Assembly: GCF_020103725.1 (NCBI RefSeq)
Contig: NZ_JAHXBG010000014.1
Location: 62,001 to 126,000, forward strand
Source: Hyalangium gracile
GTDB lineage: Bacteria; Myxococcota; Myxococcia; Myxococcales; Myxococcaceae
Length of the DNA: 64,000 nt
Direction of reading: 5' to 3'
The notes under the pieces are model-generated. The model had not been told where the DNA came from, searched no databases, and saw only the letters and a program-made list of their open reading frames with translations. Each line of letters opens with the position of its first letter. The first letter of the stretch is position 1. Both the position numbers and the translations under genes were made by a program. This document shows, piece after piece, positions 8,536 to 17,536 of the stretch.

Positions 8536-10101
8536 ATGGAAGGTCTGAACCTCCGGAAGGTCGTCTCGCTGGTGTTCATCATCGGCATCGCCGTCGTGTT
8601 CACGCTGAACTTCGGTCCCGGAAGCTTCAGCAAATCGAGCGGCCAGCTGACGGAGGCGAGCGCCGCGGCGGTGGTCAACGGCAAGGAGATCCCCCTGCGG
8701 GACTTCAGCCGGGCCTACGCCATGCAGATCAACAGCCTGCGCAACCGCGGCAACCCCATCCCCGAGTCCGCCGCGCGCCAGTTCCTGGCCCCGCAGGTGC
8801 TCCAGCAGCTGGTGGATGTGGAGCTGCTGGCCCAGGCGGCCAACCGCAACGGCATCGTCCCCGCGGACTCCGAGCTGGTGGACATCATCCACCGCAACAC
8901 GGACTTCCAGAAGGACGGCGACTTCGACTTCGAGCGCTACCGCCAGGTGCTGCGCGACTTCTACCGGCTGACCGAGGCCCAGTATGAGGAGGACCTGCGC
9001 CACCAGCTGGCCGCCCAGAAGATGCTCGAGGTGGTGCGCAACGGCGCCGTCGTCTCCGAGGACGAGGTGCGCGCCCGCTACGACAAGGACGCCAACCAGG
9101 CCAAGCTCGTCTTCGCCCGCTTCCTGCCCACCATGTACGCGGACAAGGTGCCGGCCCCCACGCCCGCGCAGCTGGACGAGTTCAAGAAGGCGCACGCCAA
9201 GGAGATCTCGGACTATTACGAGACCAACCGCTTCATGTACCAGCAGCCCGAGCGCGTCCGGGCGCGGCAGATCCTCGTGACGCTGCCGGCGGACGCCACC
9301 GCGGCGCAGAAGGAAGAGGCGAAGAAGCGCGCCAGCGCCATCCGCGATGAGGTCACCTCGGGCGCGAAGGACTTCGCGGCGGTGGCCCGGGAGAAGAGCG
9401 AGGATCCGGGCACCAAGGCGGCGGGTGGAGACCTGGGCCTGGTGGAGCGCGGCAGCCTGGATCCGGCGCTGGCGGACGCCATGTTCGCCCTTTCGCCCAA
9501 CAGCGTGTCGGAGCCCATCGAGACGAAGCTGGGCTACCACGTGGTGAAGGTGGAGGAGAAGCAGGCGGCGTCCGACAAGAAGCTGGCGGACGCGGAGAAC
9601 GAGATCGCCACCACGCTCTACAAGCAGCAGCAGGCCAAGGAGCTGGCGAAGGCGGAGGCGGAGAAGGCGCTGGCCGAGCTCAAGGGCGGCAAGACGATCG
9701 CGACGCTCTTCCCGCCGGAGAAGGAGGGCCAGCCGGCGCTGCAGCGCTTCGAGACGGAGACGCGCCCGGAGGCGGTGGAGACGGGCAGCTTCACGGCCGG
9801 TGGCGAGTCGGTGCCCTACCTGGGCCCGGCGCCCCAGCTCATCTCCGCGGCCTTCGCCGCGCAGGCCCCGCAGGCGCTGGACCAGGTGTTCCCGGTGGGC
9901 GAGGGCTTCGTGGTGGCCCAGGTCACCGAGCGCCAGAAGCCCAGCGACGAGGAGTTCACCAAGAAGAAGGACGAGCTGCGCGAGCAGGCCCGCCGCGCCA
10001 AGCAGATCGAGCTCGAGGACTCCTTCATCAAGGCGCTGCGCAAGCAGGGCACGGTGGTGACCAACAACGAGGCCGTGCAGACGGTGATCGGCACCGGGTG
10101 A
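8536..10101 (+). CDS. SurA/PpiD-type membrane-anchored peptidyl-prolyl isomerase
   Basis: A 521-residue foldase, most like PpiD: a short cytoplasmic N-terminus, one membrane helix (VVSLVFIIGIAVVFTLNF, about 8-25), a SurA_N-like helical chaperone region (about 35-200), a parvulin PPIase domain (about 240-345; RVRARQILVT ... GGDLGLVERGSLDPALADAMFAL ... LGYHVVKVEEKQ), and a second helical/parvulin-like segment to the end. It acts in the periplasm on outer-membrane or secreted proteins leaving the Sec translocon. The start at 8536 was chosen because the frame before it lacks coding bias and because the membrane anchor then begins near residue 8. A gene symbol is withheld because myxobacteria carry several such paralogues. 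Confidence 0.85.
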   Translation: MEGLNLRKVVSLVFIIGIAVVFTLNFGPGSFSKSSGQLTEASAAAVVNGKEIPLRDFSRAYAMQINSLRNRGNPIPESAARQFLAPQVLQQLVDVELLAQAANRNGIVPADSELVDIIHRNTDFQKDGDFDFERYRQVLRDFYRLTEAQYEEDLRHQLAAQKMLEVVRNGAVVSEDEVRARYDKDANQAKLVFARFLPTMYADKVPAPTPAQLDEFKKAHAKEISDYYETNRFMYQQPERVRARQILVTLPADATAAQKEEAKKRASAIRDEVTSGAKDFAAVAREKSEDPGTKAAGGDLGLVERGSLDPALADAMFALSPNSVSEPIETKLGYHVVKVEEKQAASDKKLADAENEIATTLYKQQQAKELAKAEAEKALAELKGGKTIATLFPPEKEGQPALQRFETETRPEAVETGSFTAGGESVPYLGPAPQLISAAFAAQAPQALDQVFPVGEGFVVAQVTERQKPSDEEFTKKKDELREQARRAKQIELEDSFIKALRKQGTVVTNNEAVQTVIGTG

Positions 10102-10115
10102 GCCCGGTCCGCCCA

Positions 10116-10151
10116 GGACTCTGGCTCCCCTCCTTCCGGGAGCCAGGGTCC
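10116..10151. terminator. Bidirectional hairpin between convergent genes
   Basis: CTGGCTCCC (10121-10129) pairs with GGGAGCCAG (10138-10146) across an 8-nt loop. After one mismatch the stem extends with GGAC/GTCC at both ends. It sits between the ends of the foldase gene and the oppositely oriented oxidoreductase gene. There is no T-run, so it is inferred as a shared terminator. Confidence 0.5.
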
Positions 10152-10187
10152 TCCCCCTGATTCACCCACCGAGCGCCGAGGCGGGCC

Positions 10188-11894
10188 TCAGGCCTGATCG
10201 CCCTCGGTGGGCATCTGGTCCGGATAGACGATCGACTGACGCAGGCTCCGGGCGACCCCGGGGACGAGCTCGTCGACGCTGTCAGCGGACTGCTCCGCCA
10301 GGGCGCTCTCTCCGCCGATGCTCTGCTCGAAGTTGAAGACGGACGTCGGATCGTACTTCCGCTTCACGAACACCAGGACGGGGTAGTACTCGGCCCAGTA
10401 CCGCCGCTGCCAGTGGGTGATGTAGGGCTTGGGGTAGTTCTGGTACGCCTCCTGGTTGGTCCACGGCTCGCCGATCTCGAGCCAGCGGTTCATGAAGGCG
10501 AAGGCCTTGGGCTTCTCCTCCTCACTGTCCCAGTAGGTGTTGAGGTAGGTGTTGAAGTCGGCGCGACGGTGGATGTACGCGTTCTCGCCGCGGTGCTTCT
10601 CGTTGATGGCCGCGCCCGCCGCCTCGATGACCATCTGCGGGCCGATCTTCATCACCGTCGGCGCGCCGCGGATGTGGTCCACCATCTGGCGCCACCCGGC
10701 CACGCCCAGGTGCTTGTCGAAGTAGCGCGTGTTCTTCTCCTGGCGCGGCGCCAGGGCCAGCGGCGTCATCAGCGCCGGCAGGATGTCCGGCTCCTGCGCG
10801 TAGCCCATGAGCTTGTTGTTCATCGAGTAGTAGGAGCCCATGTCCTCCCACTGCACCTGGCAGCCGGGGGTGGCGATGAGCTCGGCGAGCAGCTGCTGCC
10901 ACAGGCCGCGCTGCCCGCGGTACATGGCGCGGACGATGAGGAAGGGGCCGTCGAAGTTCGCCCCATGCTGGATGAGCGCCAGGTAGCCCAGGCGCCGGTC
11001 GTGGTTGGAGCCCATGTAGCGCCGCTGCAGGATGTCGAGCGCGTGAGCCCCCTGCGCCGCCTCCGCGTCGGTCCCCAGCCGCCACTGCATGACGACGGCG
11101 CCGACCTCCTGGAGCGGATAGAGCTTGTAGGTGGCCCGCGTGAGGATGCCGAACTGGTTGCCCGTGCCGCCGCGTACGGCCCAGTAGAGGTCGGCGTTGT
11201 GGATGGCGTTGGCGACCACCTGCCGGCCGTTGGCCAGCACCATCTCCACCTCGGTCACGGCGTCGCAGCTCATCCCGAACATGCGCGAGCCGAAGCCGAA
11301 GCCACCGCCCTGCATCATCCCGCCGATGCGGACGTCCGGGCAGATGGCGGCCGGAGCGAACAGGCCGTAGTCGTCGATGGTGCGGTAGAAGTCGCGCATC
11401 TGGACGCCGGGGCCCACGTGGACGAGCCGGCGCTGGGGCTCGACGAAGATGTTGTCCAGGCCGCGCACGTCCAGCATCAGCCCGCCCTCGACGGTGGAGT
11501 AGCCGGCGGTGCTGTGTCCGCCCGCGCGAGGCACCCAGCGGAACGCGGGGTTGGTCTCCCGCTGCCTGCGGATGAAGCGCATGAAGGTGCGCACGTCGTG
11601 CAGGGACTCGCAGACGCCAATCGCGGACGGACGGACGTCCTCGAAGTTCGCGTAGGCCACGCGGCGCAGGGCGTCGTAGTCCGCGTCCCAGGGGAAGACG
11701 AGCCGGCCACTGGTGTCCCACAGGAGCTGGGTGGCCTGCTCGCGAGTCATCTGAAACCGCTCGAAGTCCGCATCCGGCCGCTTGGCCCACCCCGCGAGGC
11801 GTTGAACGATCTCGATTCTCTTGGCGTCGTAGTTGAGTTCCATGGAGGAGCGCCCCTGCTCACGGCCGGGGTCGATCCCAGGCCTGAGAGACAT
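10188..11894 (-). CDS. BBE-type FAD-dependent oxidoreductase (VAO/berberine-bridge family)
   Basis: A 568-residue flavoenzyme. The FAD-binding PCMH domain contains WVPRAGGHSTAGYS near 125-138, where the His is the usual 8-alpha FAD attachment, and AAICPDVRIGGMMQGGGFG further on, where the Cys occupies the second covalent FAD position of bicovalent BBE-like enzymes. The C-terminus carries the BBE motif (YYPVLVFVKRKYDPTSVFNF). Family members oxidise sugars, alkaloids or polyketide-derived alcohols; the substrate here cannot be read. No Tat or Sec signal is clear at the chosen ATG (11894, AGGAG 11 nt upstream). A GTG at 11906 is the alternative start, and the ATG at 11843 would begin at MELNYDAKR. 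Confidence 0.85.
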   Translation of the reverse strand: MSLRPGIDPGREQGRSSMELNYDAKRIEIVQRLAGWAKRPDADFERFQMTREQATQLLWDTSGRLVFPWDADYDALRRVAYANFEDVRPSAIGVCESLHDVRTFMRFIRRQRETNPAFRWVPRAGGHSTAGYSTVEGGLMLDVRGLDNIFVEPQRRLVHVGPGVQMRDFYRTIDDYGLFAPAAICPDVRIGGMMQGGGFGFGSRMFGMSCDAVTEVEMVLANGRQVVANAIHNADLYWAVRGGTGNQFGILTRATYKLYPLQEVGAVVMQWRLGTDAEAAQGAHALDILQRRYMGSNHDRRLGYLALIQHGANFDGPFLIVRAMYRGQRGLWQQLLAELIATPGCQVQWEDMGSYYSMNNKLMGYAQEPDILPALMTPLALAPRQEKNTRYFDKHLGVAGWRQMVDHIRGAPTVMKIGPQMVIEAAGAAINEKHRGENAYIHRRADFNTYLNTYWDSEEEKPKAFAFMNRWLEIGEPWTNQEAYQNYPKPYITHWQRRYWAEYYPVLVFVKRKYDPTSVFNFEQSIGGESALAEQSADSVDELVPGVARSLRQSIVYPDQMPTEGDQA

Positions 11895-12029
11895 CGTACC
11901 CAGCACTCCTGACGCCTTTGTTGGCTGGACGACAAGTAGGGAAAATGACGTGCCAGGCCCCCTGCTGCTCAGGAAGCCGAGGCATCGACGCAGCGCGACA
12001 CCGTCCGCTTGACGCGGAGGGACAACGCG

Positions 12030-13112
12030 TCAGCGCGCCGGCGGAGCCACGTTGGGATCGGGAGGCATGCGCTCGGCGAGGCAGACCTCATCGCGGCCCT
12101 GGGCCTTGGCGGCGTACATGGCGAAGTCCGCGGCACGGACGAGATCCGTGGCGGTGCGCGCGTGGTCCGGGAAGGTGGCCACGCCCAGGCTGGCGGTGAG
12201 GCGCAGCTCGAGCCCATGGCTCTGCATGAAGCGCCGGGCGCGGAAGGCGTCGCGGATGCGCCGGGCGATGGTCATCGCGCCGTCGGGGTCGGTCTCCACC
12301 AGCATCAGCGCGAACTCGTCGCCGCCGTAGCGGAACACCATGTCGAGCTGGCGGCTGGAGGCAATGAGCAGCTCACCCACCTCCTTGAGCAGCGCGCTGC
12401 CCACCAGGTGGCCGTGCGTGTCGTTGACGTTCTTGAAGCGGTCCAGGTCCAGGAACACCAGGGACAGCGGGTGGTGGAAGCGCTGCGAGCGCCGCACCTC
12501 GTGCTCGAGCTGCGAGCGCATGTGCCGGGCATTGAAGCAGCCGGTGTGCTCGTCGGTGATGGTCAGCTCCTGCACCCGGCGGAAGTTGCGCGCGTTCTCG
12601 ATGGCGATGGCCGCGTAGTCCGCGATGGCCGTCAGCGTGGTGAGGTCGTCCTGGGTGAAGGGCGGATCCTTGGGTCCGTTCACCAGCTCGATGATGCCCA
12701 GCACCCGCCCGCGGGCGATCAGCGGCACGGCCAGGATGGAGCGCGTGCGGAAGGCGGAGGCCTGATCGAAGCGCGGCGCGAACGCCGGGTCGCCGCCCAC
12801 GTCATCCACCAGCCGCGCCGAGGCCGTGGAGAACACCGTGCCGGCGATGCCCTCGCCCGGGAGGATCTGCAGCGACTTGAGGGCCTCGGCCCCATCTCCC
12901 ACCGCCACCTCGAAGTAGAGCTTCCCGGTGCGCTCGTCCTGGAGGATGAGGGACCAGTTTCGAGGGTGGAGCAGATCGCTCACCTTCTGCATCACGAGGT
13001 TGAGGACCTCCTTCAGCTCCAGGGTGGAGGTGAGCGCCTTCGCCATCTCGTTGAACGCGGCCAGCTGCTCCACCGTCCGCTTCATGGCCGACAGGAGATC
13101 CGCGGGATTCAT
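12030..13112 (-). CDS. GAF-GGDEF diguanylate cyclase
   Basis: A 360-residue cytoplasmic signalling enzyme predicted to make cyclic di-GMP from two GTP. A short N-terminal coiled segment leads into a GAF domain (about 30-170; LNLVMQKVSDLLHPRNWSL, then GEGIAGTVFSTASARLVDDV), followed by a GGDEF domain (about 185-345). The active-site sequence is RYGGDEF near 262, and an RxxD inhibitory site (RQLD) lies five residues before it, so product feedback inhibition is expected. The metal-binding LDLDRFKNVNDTHGH motif is intact. Neighbours give no clue to the signal sensed. It lies on the same strand as, and upstream of, the oxidoreductase gene. Confidence 0.93.
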   Translation of the reverse strand: MNPADLLSAMKRTVEQLAAFNEMAKALTSTLELKEVLNLVMQKVSDLLHPRNWSLILQDERTGKLYFEVAVGDGAEALKSLQILPGEGIAGTVFSTASARLVDDVGGDPAFAPRFDQASAFRTRSILAVPLIARGRVLGIIELVNGPKDPPFTQDDLTTLTAIADYAAIAIENARNFRRVQELTITDEHTGCFNARHMRSQLEHEVRRSQRFHHPLSLVFLDLDRFKNVNDTHGHLVGSALLKEVGELLIASSRQLDMVFRYGGDEFALMLVETDPDGAMTIARRIRDAFRARRFMQSHGLELRLTASLGVATFPDHARTATDLVRAADFAMYAAKAQGRDEVCLAERMPPDPNVAPPAR

Positions 13113-13163
13113 CCGAGGTCCACTCCGAGACGCAGTTCTGCTAAGGGCTTCCGACCTTTCACC

Positions 13164-13760
13164 ATGCGCACTCTAGAGGATCCCTCGTCCCTCGTCCTTG
13201 CTTCTGCCTCGCCCCGGCGGCGCGATCTGCTTTCGCAGCTCGGGATGCGATTTACCGTGGCCGCCGCCGACATCGATGAGTCTCCCTTCTCCGCCGAGGT
13301 GGCGGACGCCTACGTGCTGCGGCTGGCCCGCACCAAGGCCCAGACGGTGGCCGGGCGCTTCCCGGGCGCCTGGGTGCTGGCGGCCGACACCACCGTGGCC
13401 CTGGGCTCGCAGCTGCTCGGCAAGCCGAGCGGACCGGAGGAGGCCCGGGACATGCTCACCCGCCTCTCCGGCCGCAAGCACTCCGTCTACACCGGTGTAG
13501 CGGTCGCCGGCCGTGCCGAGGTGTCCGCGGTGGTCCACACCAGCGTCACGTTCCGAACACTCTCCGCGGGAGAGATCGACTGGTACGTGTCCACGGGTGA
13601 GCCGCTGGACAAGGCGGGGGCCTACGGCATGCAGGGCAAGGGCAGCTTCCTCGTCTCCGCGATAGAGGGCAGCCCCACCAACGTCATCGGCCTGCCGCTG
13701 GGGGAGACCCTGGAGCTCCTGACGCGCGCGGGCGTTCCTCTTCCCTGGAGGGCAGCATGA
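13164..13760 (+). CDS. maf: Maf family nucleoside-triphosphate pyrophosphatase
   Basis: A 198-residue house-cleaning enzyme that hydrolyses non-canonical or pyrimidine NTPs to NMP and pyrophosphate. The Maf fingerprint is present: LASASPRRRDLLSQLG near 12-27, the metal/phosphate site VLAADTTVALGSQLLGKP, SGRKHSVYTGVAV, and KAGAYGMQGKGS near the C-terminus, with the second catalytic Glu of SAIEGSPTNVIGLPL. The sequence pattern is closer to the dTTP/UTP (YhdE) subgroup. The start at 13164 gives the normal family length. Its last four bases overlap the start of the next gene. Confidence 0.93.
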   Translation: MRTLEDPSSLVLASASPRRRDLLSQLGMRFTVAAADIDESPFSAEVADAYVLRLARTKAQTVAGRFPGAWVLAADTTVALGSQLLGKPSGPEEARDMLTRLSGRKHSVYTGVAVAGRAEVSAVVHTSVTFRTLSAGEIDWYVSTGEPLDKAGAYGMQGKGSFLVSAIEGSPTNVIGLPLGETLELLTRAGVPLPWRAA

Positions 13761-14422
13761 GCGAGGTGGCCGAGCGACTGGCGGGAATCCGAGCCCGGGT
13801 GGCCGCGGCGTGCGCGCGAGCGGGCCGTCCGGTGGAGTCGGTGACGCTGCTGGCGGTGTCCAAGCTCAAGCCGGCGGAGCTCATCCGCGAGGCGTACGCG
13901 GCCGGCCAGCGCGACTTCGGAGAGAACTACGCGCAGGAGCTGAGGGACAAGGCGGCCGAGCTGGCCGGGCTGGAGGGCCTGCGCTGGCACGCCATCGGGC
14001 CGCTGCAGACGAACAAGGTGAAGTACGTGGCGAAGGCGGCGCACGCCTTCCACGCCCTGGACAGGCTGGACGTGGCGCGCGAGCTGTCCAAGCGGAGGGC
14101 GGACGCGCCCCTGCCCTGCTACGTCGAGGTGAACATCGGCGGCGAGCAGAGCAAGAGCGGGCTGGCGCCAGCGGCGCTCGCGAGCTTCCTGGAGGAGGTG
14201 CGCACCCTGCCGGGACTGAAGGTGGAGGGGCTGATGGCGCTGCCCCCGCCCACCGAGGAGGTGGAGCAGGCGCGAGGCCACTTCCGACAGCTGCGCGAGC
14301 TGGCCCGCGCGCAGGGACTCGCGGGCCTCTCCATGGGGACGACACACGACTTCGAGCTGGCCATCGAGGAGGGCGCCACCGTCGTCCGCGTGGGCACGGC
14401 CATCTTCGGCGAGCGGGCCTGA
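13757..14422 (+). CDS. YggS/PLPBP family pyridoxal-phosphate homeostasis protein
   Basis: A 221-residue single-domain PLP-binding TIM-barrel protein of the YggS/PROSC family, which buffers PLP and influences amino-acid pools. The PLP lysine lies in LLAVSKLKPAELIREAYAAG near 36 (usual form VSKTKP). DFGENYAQEL, WHAIGPLQTNKVKY, EVNIGGEQSKSGL and LSMGTTHDFELAIEEGATVVRVGTAIFG are all family blocks. It overlaps maf by 4 bp (ATGA), so the two are translationally coupled. Confidence 0.95.
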   Translation: MSEVAERLAGIRARVAAACARAGRPVESVTLLAVSKLKPAELIREAYAAGQRDFGENYAQELRDKAAELAGLEGLRWHAIGPLQTNKVKYVAKAAHAFHALDRLDVARELSKRRADAPLPCYVEVNIGGEQSKSGLAPAALASFLEEVRTLPGLKVEGLMALPPPTEEVEQARGHFRQLRELARAQGLAGLSMGTTHDFELAIEEGATVVRVGTAIFGERA

Positions 14423-14434
14423 GCCCCCGGGCGG

Positions 14435-14653
14435 CTACAGCTCCTTGAGCCTCATCTTGCCCGACTCGTTGAAGGACACCGCGAACTCGTTGCCGCAGTA
14501 GTTGCAGCGGACCTCGAAGCCGTTGGAGAGGGGCTCCTCCGTGGGGTTGTTGGCCTCGCACGTCGGACAGTCGAACTCCTTGATGGCCTTGCCCGACTTG
14601 GTCTTGGCCTTCTTCCCACCGTCGTCGTCATCATTGAAGTCGTAGCTCTGCAT
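14435..14653 (-). CDS. Small zinc-ribbon protein, 72 aa
   Basis: From an ATG at 14653 (AGAGGAG about 10 nt upstream) the protein reads MQSYDFNDDDDGG, then a Lys-rich linker (KKAKTKSGKAIK), then a zinc ribbon: CPTC and CNYC pairs separated by 20 residues, ending ESGKMRLKEL. The acidic start, basic middle and ribbon are visible; a role in nucleic-acid or protein binding is inferred. It converges with the YggS gene, with 12 bp between stop codons. A start at 14689 would add 12 residues but lacks a ribosome site. Confidence 0.75.
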   Translation of the reverse strand: MQSYDFNDDDDGGKKAKTKSGKAIKEFDCPTCEANNPTEEPLSNGFEVRCNYCGNEFAVSFNESGKMRLKEL

Positions 14654-14703
14654 GGCCTCGAATCTCCTCTGACTGGCTGCGGCGCGCACCGGACGTCGCC
14701 GGG

Positions 14704-15016
14704 CCGCAGGCTAGCAGCGGTACCTCGGCCACGCTCGGACTCGTTCACACCTGGGGCCTGGAGCCTGGGGCGCGGGAGCCTGTGCTGTCCCGCCGCTCGG
14801 TGTGCAGGGGTGTAGGCAAGCCCTGGTGCCTCTCTGCCACCCCTGCCTACCCACGGGAGTGCCCACCGTTGAATGATGGTTTCCCCGCCTCGTCCAGGGA
14901 AGTGAACGCCAGCGGTGAGGAAGTGGCCGGAGCGGTTGGCGGCGCGGAAACTGGCTACCTACATTGGCCCGATCTTTCACCGAGGGAGGGCAGGACCCCG
15001 AGTCCAGGAGCGCAAG
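14704..15016. other. Divergent intergenic region with a 9-bp inverted repeat
   Basis: About 310 bp with no plausible gene. It holds GCAGGGGTG (14804-14812) and CACCCCTGC (14838-14846), with a smaller GGCA/TGCC stem inside the loop. The element lies between the divergent starts of the zinc-ribbon and DUF3108 genes, so an operator or leader structure is possible. No clear promoter boxes are seen. Confidence 0.4.
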
Positions 15017-15802
15017 ATGCACACGCGGTTCAACGTGGCGATCGTTGGCCTGATGTCGGCGATGCTGTCCTCCAGCGTGGCCCTGGCCCAGGAGTCGAAG
15101 GCGGCCTTCGGCCCCGGCGAGCAGTCGCTCTACCGCGTGCAGTACCTGGGAGTGACGGCGGGCACCGCGCAGATCACCGTCGGCGCGCCGATGAAGCAGT
15201 GGGGCGAGCAGGTGTGGCCCATCGTCTCGCTGGCGAAGTCGGACCCGGTGATCGGCGTGTGGCCCATCAAGGACAAGTTCGTGTCGTACTGGAACGACGC
15301 GGCGCAGCGCTCGCTGGGCAGTGACTTCTTCGTGGACGAGAACAACAAGCGGCGCCGCCAGCGTGTGCAGCTGAAGGAGGCGGGCCGCGTCGCGCACGTC
15401 GTCCGGCAGCGGGAGGGCGCCGCGCCCACCGAGGCCACCCACGAGCTGCCCGAGGGCTCGATGGATCTGGCGAGCGCCACGTTCGCGCTGCGCAACCGCG
15501 GCATCGCGGACGGCCAGGAGTACACCTACCCGGTCTTCACTGGCTCGAAGTCCTTCATGCTGCGCGCCACGGTGGACGGCCGCCAGCGCATGAAGACGGC
15601 GCTGGGCGAGCGCGAGGTGTTCCGGGTGAAGCTCCAGACGCAGTTCTCCGAGAAGCTGCAGGCCCGGCGCGACATCATCGCGTACTTCACGACGGACCCC
15701 AGCCACGTGCCGGTGCGCGTGGAGGCGGACCTGGCGCTGGGCTCCATCGTGGCGGAGCTGGCCGAGTACAAGCAGGGTCGCCTGATGGCGATGAACGACT
15801 AA
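15017..15802 (+). CDS. DUF3108 domain exported protein (first copy)
   Basis: A 261-residue protein with a Sec signal peptide (MHTRFNVAIVGLMSAMLSSS, cleavage likely after VALA-QES). The mature part has the DUF3108 pattern: QSLYRVQYLGVTAGTAQITV, SLAKSDPVIGVWPIKDKFVSYW, a basic KRRRQRVQL strand, TFALRNRGIADGQEYTYPVF, and VPVRVEADLALGSIVAELAEY at the end. The family is a periplasmic beta-rich fold of unknown function, often near lipid or cell-envelope genes. GGAG lies 7 nt before the ATG. It heads a rightward group with a DUF4091 protein and a second DUF3108 protein. Confidence 0.85.
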   Translation: MHTRFNVAIVGLMSAMLSSSVALAQESKAAFGPGEQSLYRVQYLGVTAGTAQITVGAPMKQWGEQVWPIVSLAKSDPVIGVWPIKDKFVSYWNDAAQRSLGSDFFVDENNKRRRQRVQLKEAGRVAHVVRQREGAAPTEATHELPEGSMDLASATFALRNRGIADGQEYTYPVFTGSKSFMLRATVDGRQRMKTALGEREVFRVKLQTQFSEKLQARRDIIAYFTTDPSHVPVRVEADLALGSIVAELAEYKQGRLMAMND

Positions 15803-15831
15803 CGCGCGGCGAGGCCGCGGAAGGTGGTGGC

Positions 15832-17496
15832 ATGGGAGCGGGCTGGGCGTGGGCGGTCACGGCGATGCTGGCGGCATCCCCCGGGCCGAAGGTGGTGTCA
15901 TCGCTGGTGAAGGTGAGGCCGGGCGTCTCGGTGCAGGGCGCCTCCGAGGCCCGGCTGAGCGTGGCGCGCGGCGAGTGCGAGGCCGCGCAGGTGGTGCTCC
16001 CCGGCAAGGTCCGCCAGGTGACGGCGGGCCCGCTGGCGCTGAAGGGGCCGGGAGCGGCGCTGTCCGCCTCGCTGTGGCGCGAGGGCTTCCTGGACGTGAA
16101 GACGCCGTCCAACAGCCAGGGCGAGAAGGGCCCGTGGCCGGATCCGCTGCTGCCGGTGGACACGCCGGCAGAGCCCTCGCTGCCCGCGGTCCTCTACGTG
16201 GAGGTCTGCGCGCCGGAGAAGCAGGAGCCGGGAACGTACCGGGGCGAGCTGCGCGCGAAGGCGGACGGAGCGGCGGTGGCCCCGGTACCCTTCACGGTGG
16301 AGGTGCAGCCCTTCACCCTGCCGGCGACGGCCTCGCTGCCGACGAGCTTCGGCCTGTCGCTCTACAGCATGGCGCGCGGGCACGGGGTGTCCCCGGAGTC
16401 CGCCGAGGCCCGCTCGCTGCTGCGCTCCTACGCTCGCGTGCTGCTGGAGCACCGCGTCAGCGCGCATGGCATGAGCATGACGCCGCCGCCGGTGCGCTTC
16501 GAGGGCGGCCGCGCGGTGGTGGACTTCCGCACCTATGAGGAGGAGATGGCGCCCTTCTTCGAGGGGAGCCTGCTGCCCTCTGGCGCCCGCTTCACCACGG
16601 CGGAGGTGCGCGACTTCCGCCAGGCGAGCACCGAGGCGGAGAAGGTGGCGTACTACCGCGCCTTCGCCGAGCACTTCCGGAGCAAGGGCTGGTCCGCGCA
16701 GCTCTTCTTCTACGCGAAGGACGAGCCGAAGCCGGAGGATGTGCCGCTCGTGAAGGCGCAGTCCTCGCGGGTGCGCGCGGCGGGCCGCATCCCCGTGCTC
16801 GTCACCTCGCCGTTGGATGATGCGCTGCGTGGCACCGCGGACATCCTCACTCCGACGCTCAACTGCTTCTTCCCCCGGTCCGGGCCGCAGACGTGCAAGA
16901 ACGTGCTGCCCATCGACAAGCTGCGCTCGCGGCTCCCGCGGGGCGCGAAGGTGTGGTGGTACCAGAGCTGCAACTCGCACGGCTGCACGGGAGGCCCGGC
17001 AGCGGATGCCTCGGTGGAGACAGTGTACAGCGGCTGGGCGTCCTATATGGTGGACCACCCTGCCCCGCTCAACCGGGCCATGGGGCCGCTGGCCTTCCTC
17101 ACCGGGGTGGACGGCGAGCTCTACTTCGACACCGTCTACGCCTACAACACGAAGGATCCCTGGAAGGACATCTTCGAGTTTGGTGGCAACGGAGACGGCA
17201 CCCTCTTCTATCCTGGGACTCCGGCGAGGCTGGGGACGAAGGAGCACCAGCCCGTCCTGTCGCTGCGGCTCAAGCACATCCGCGACGGCCTGGAGGATTA
17301 TGAGTACCTGCACCTGCTGGCGAAGCTGGGCGACAAGGATGCCGCCCGGACGTTGGCGCGCCAGCTCGCCCGCTCGGGCTATGAGATCGAGCGGGACCCT
17401 GCGAAGTGGATACAGGTCCGACAGGACCTGACAACCCGCCTGAACCAGCGCTGGGAGTCGTCCGAATATGCGAAGCGTCCTGGCGTCCGACCGTGA
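15832..17496 (+). CDS. DUF4091 glycoside-hydrolase-like exported protein
   Basis: A 554-residue protein with a short hydrophobic N-terminus (WAWAVTAMLAASPG), probably a signal peptide. An N-terminal beta-sandwich (about 30-160; SVARGECEAAQVVLPG, YVEVCAPEKQEPGTYRGEL) precedes a barrel-like domain with LPTSFGLSLYSMARGHG, the acidic pair in FFYAKDEPKPEDV, and the C-terminal DUF4091 block HIRDGLEDYEYLHLLAKLGD. DUF4091 proteins resemble GH123-type glycosidases, so envelope or extracellular polysaccharide is the likely target, though no substrate can be named. It sits 29 bp after the first DUF3108 gene and 40 bp before the second. Confidence 0.8.
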   Translation: MGAGWAWAVTAMLAASPGPKVVSSLVKVRPGVSVQGASEARLSVARGECEAAQVVLPGKVRQVTAGPLALKGPGAALSASLWREGFLDVKTPSNSQGEKGPWPDPLLPVDTPAEPSLPAVLYVEVCAPEKQEPGTYRGELRAKADGAAVAPVPFTVEVQPFTLPATASLPTSFGLSLYSMARGHGVSPESAEARSLLRSYARVLLEHRVSAHGMSMTPPPVRFEGGRAVVDFRTYEEEMAPFFEGSLLPSGARFTTAEVRDFRQASTEAEKVAYYRAFAEHFRSKGWSAQLFFYAKDEPKPEDVPLVKAQSSRVRAAGRIPVLVTSPLDDALRGTADILTPTLNCFFPRSGPQTCKNVLPIDKLRSRLPRGAKVWWYQSCNSHGCTGGPAADASVETVYSGWASYMVDHPAPLNRAMGPLAFLTGVDGELYFDTVYAYNTKDPWKDIFEFGGNGDGTLFYPGTPARLGTKEHQPVLSLRLKHIRDGLEDYEYLHLLAKLGDKDAARTLARQLARSGYEIERDPAKWIQVRQDLTTRLNQRWESSEYAKRPGVRP

Positions 17497-17536
17497 AACC
17501 CGTACCCCCGCCCTTCCTGGAAGAAGGATGACCCAC

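Noticed and set aside
14813-14830. Sigma54-like GGCACC-N-TTGC on the minus strand
   Set aside because: Spacing between the GG and GC elements is 11, not 10, and it is part of a hairpin.
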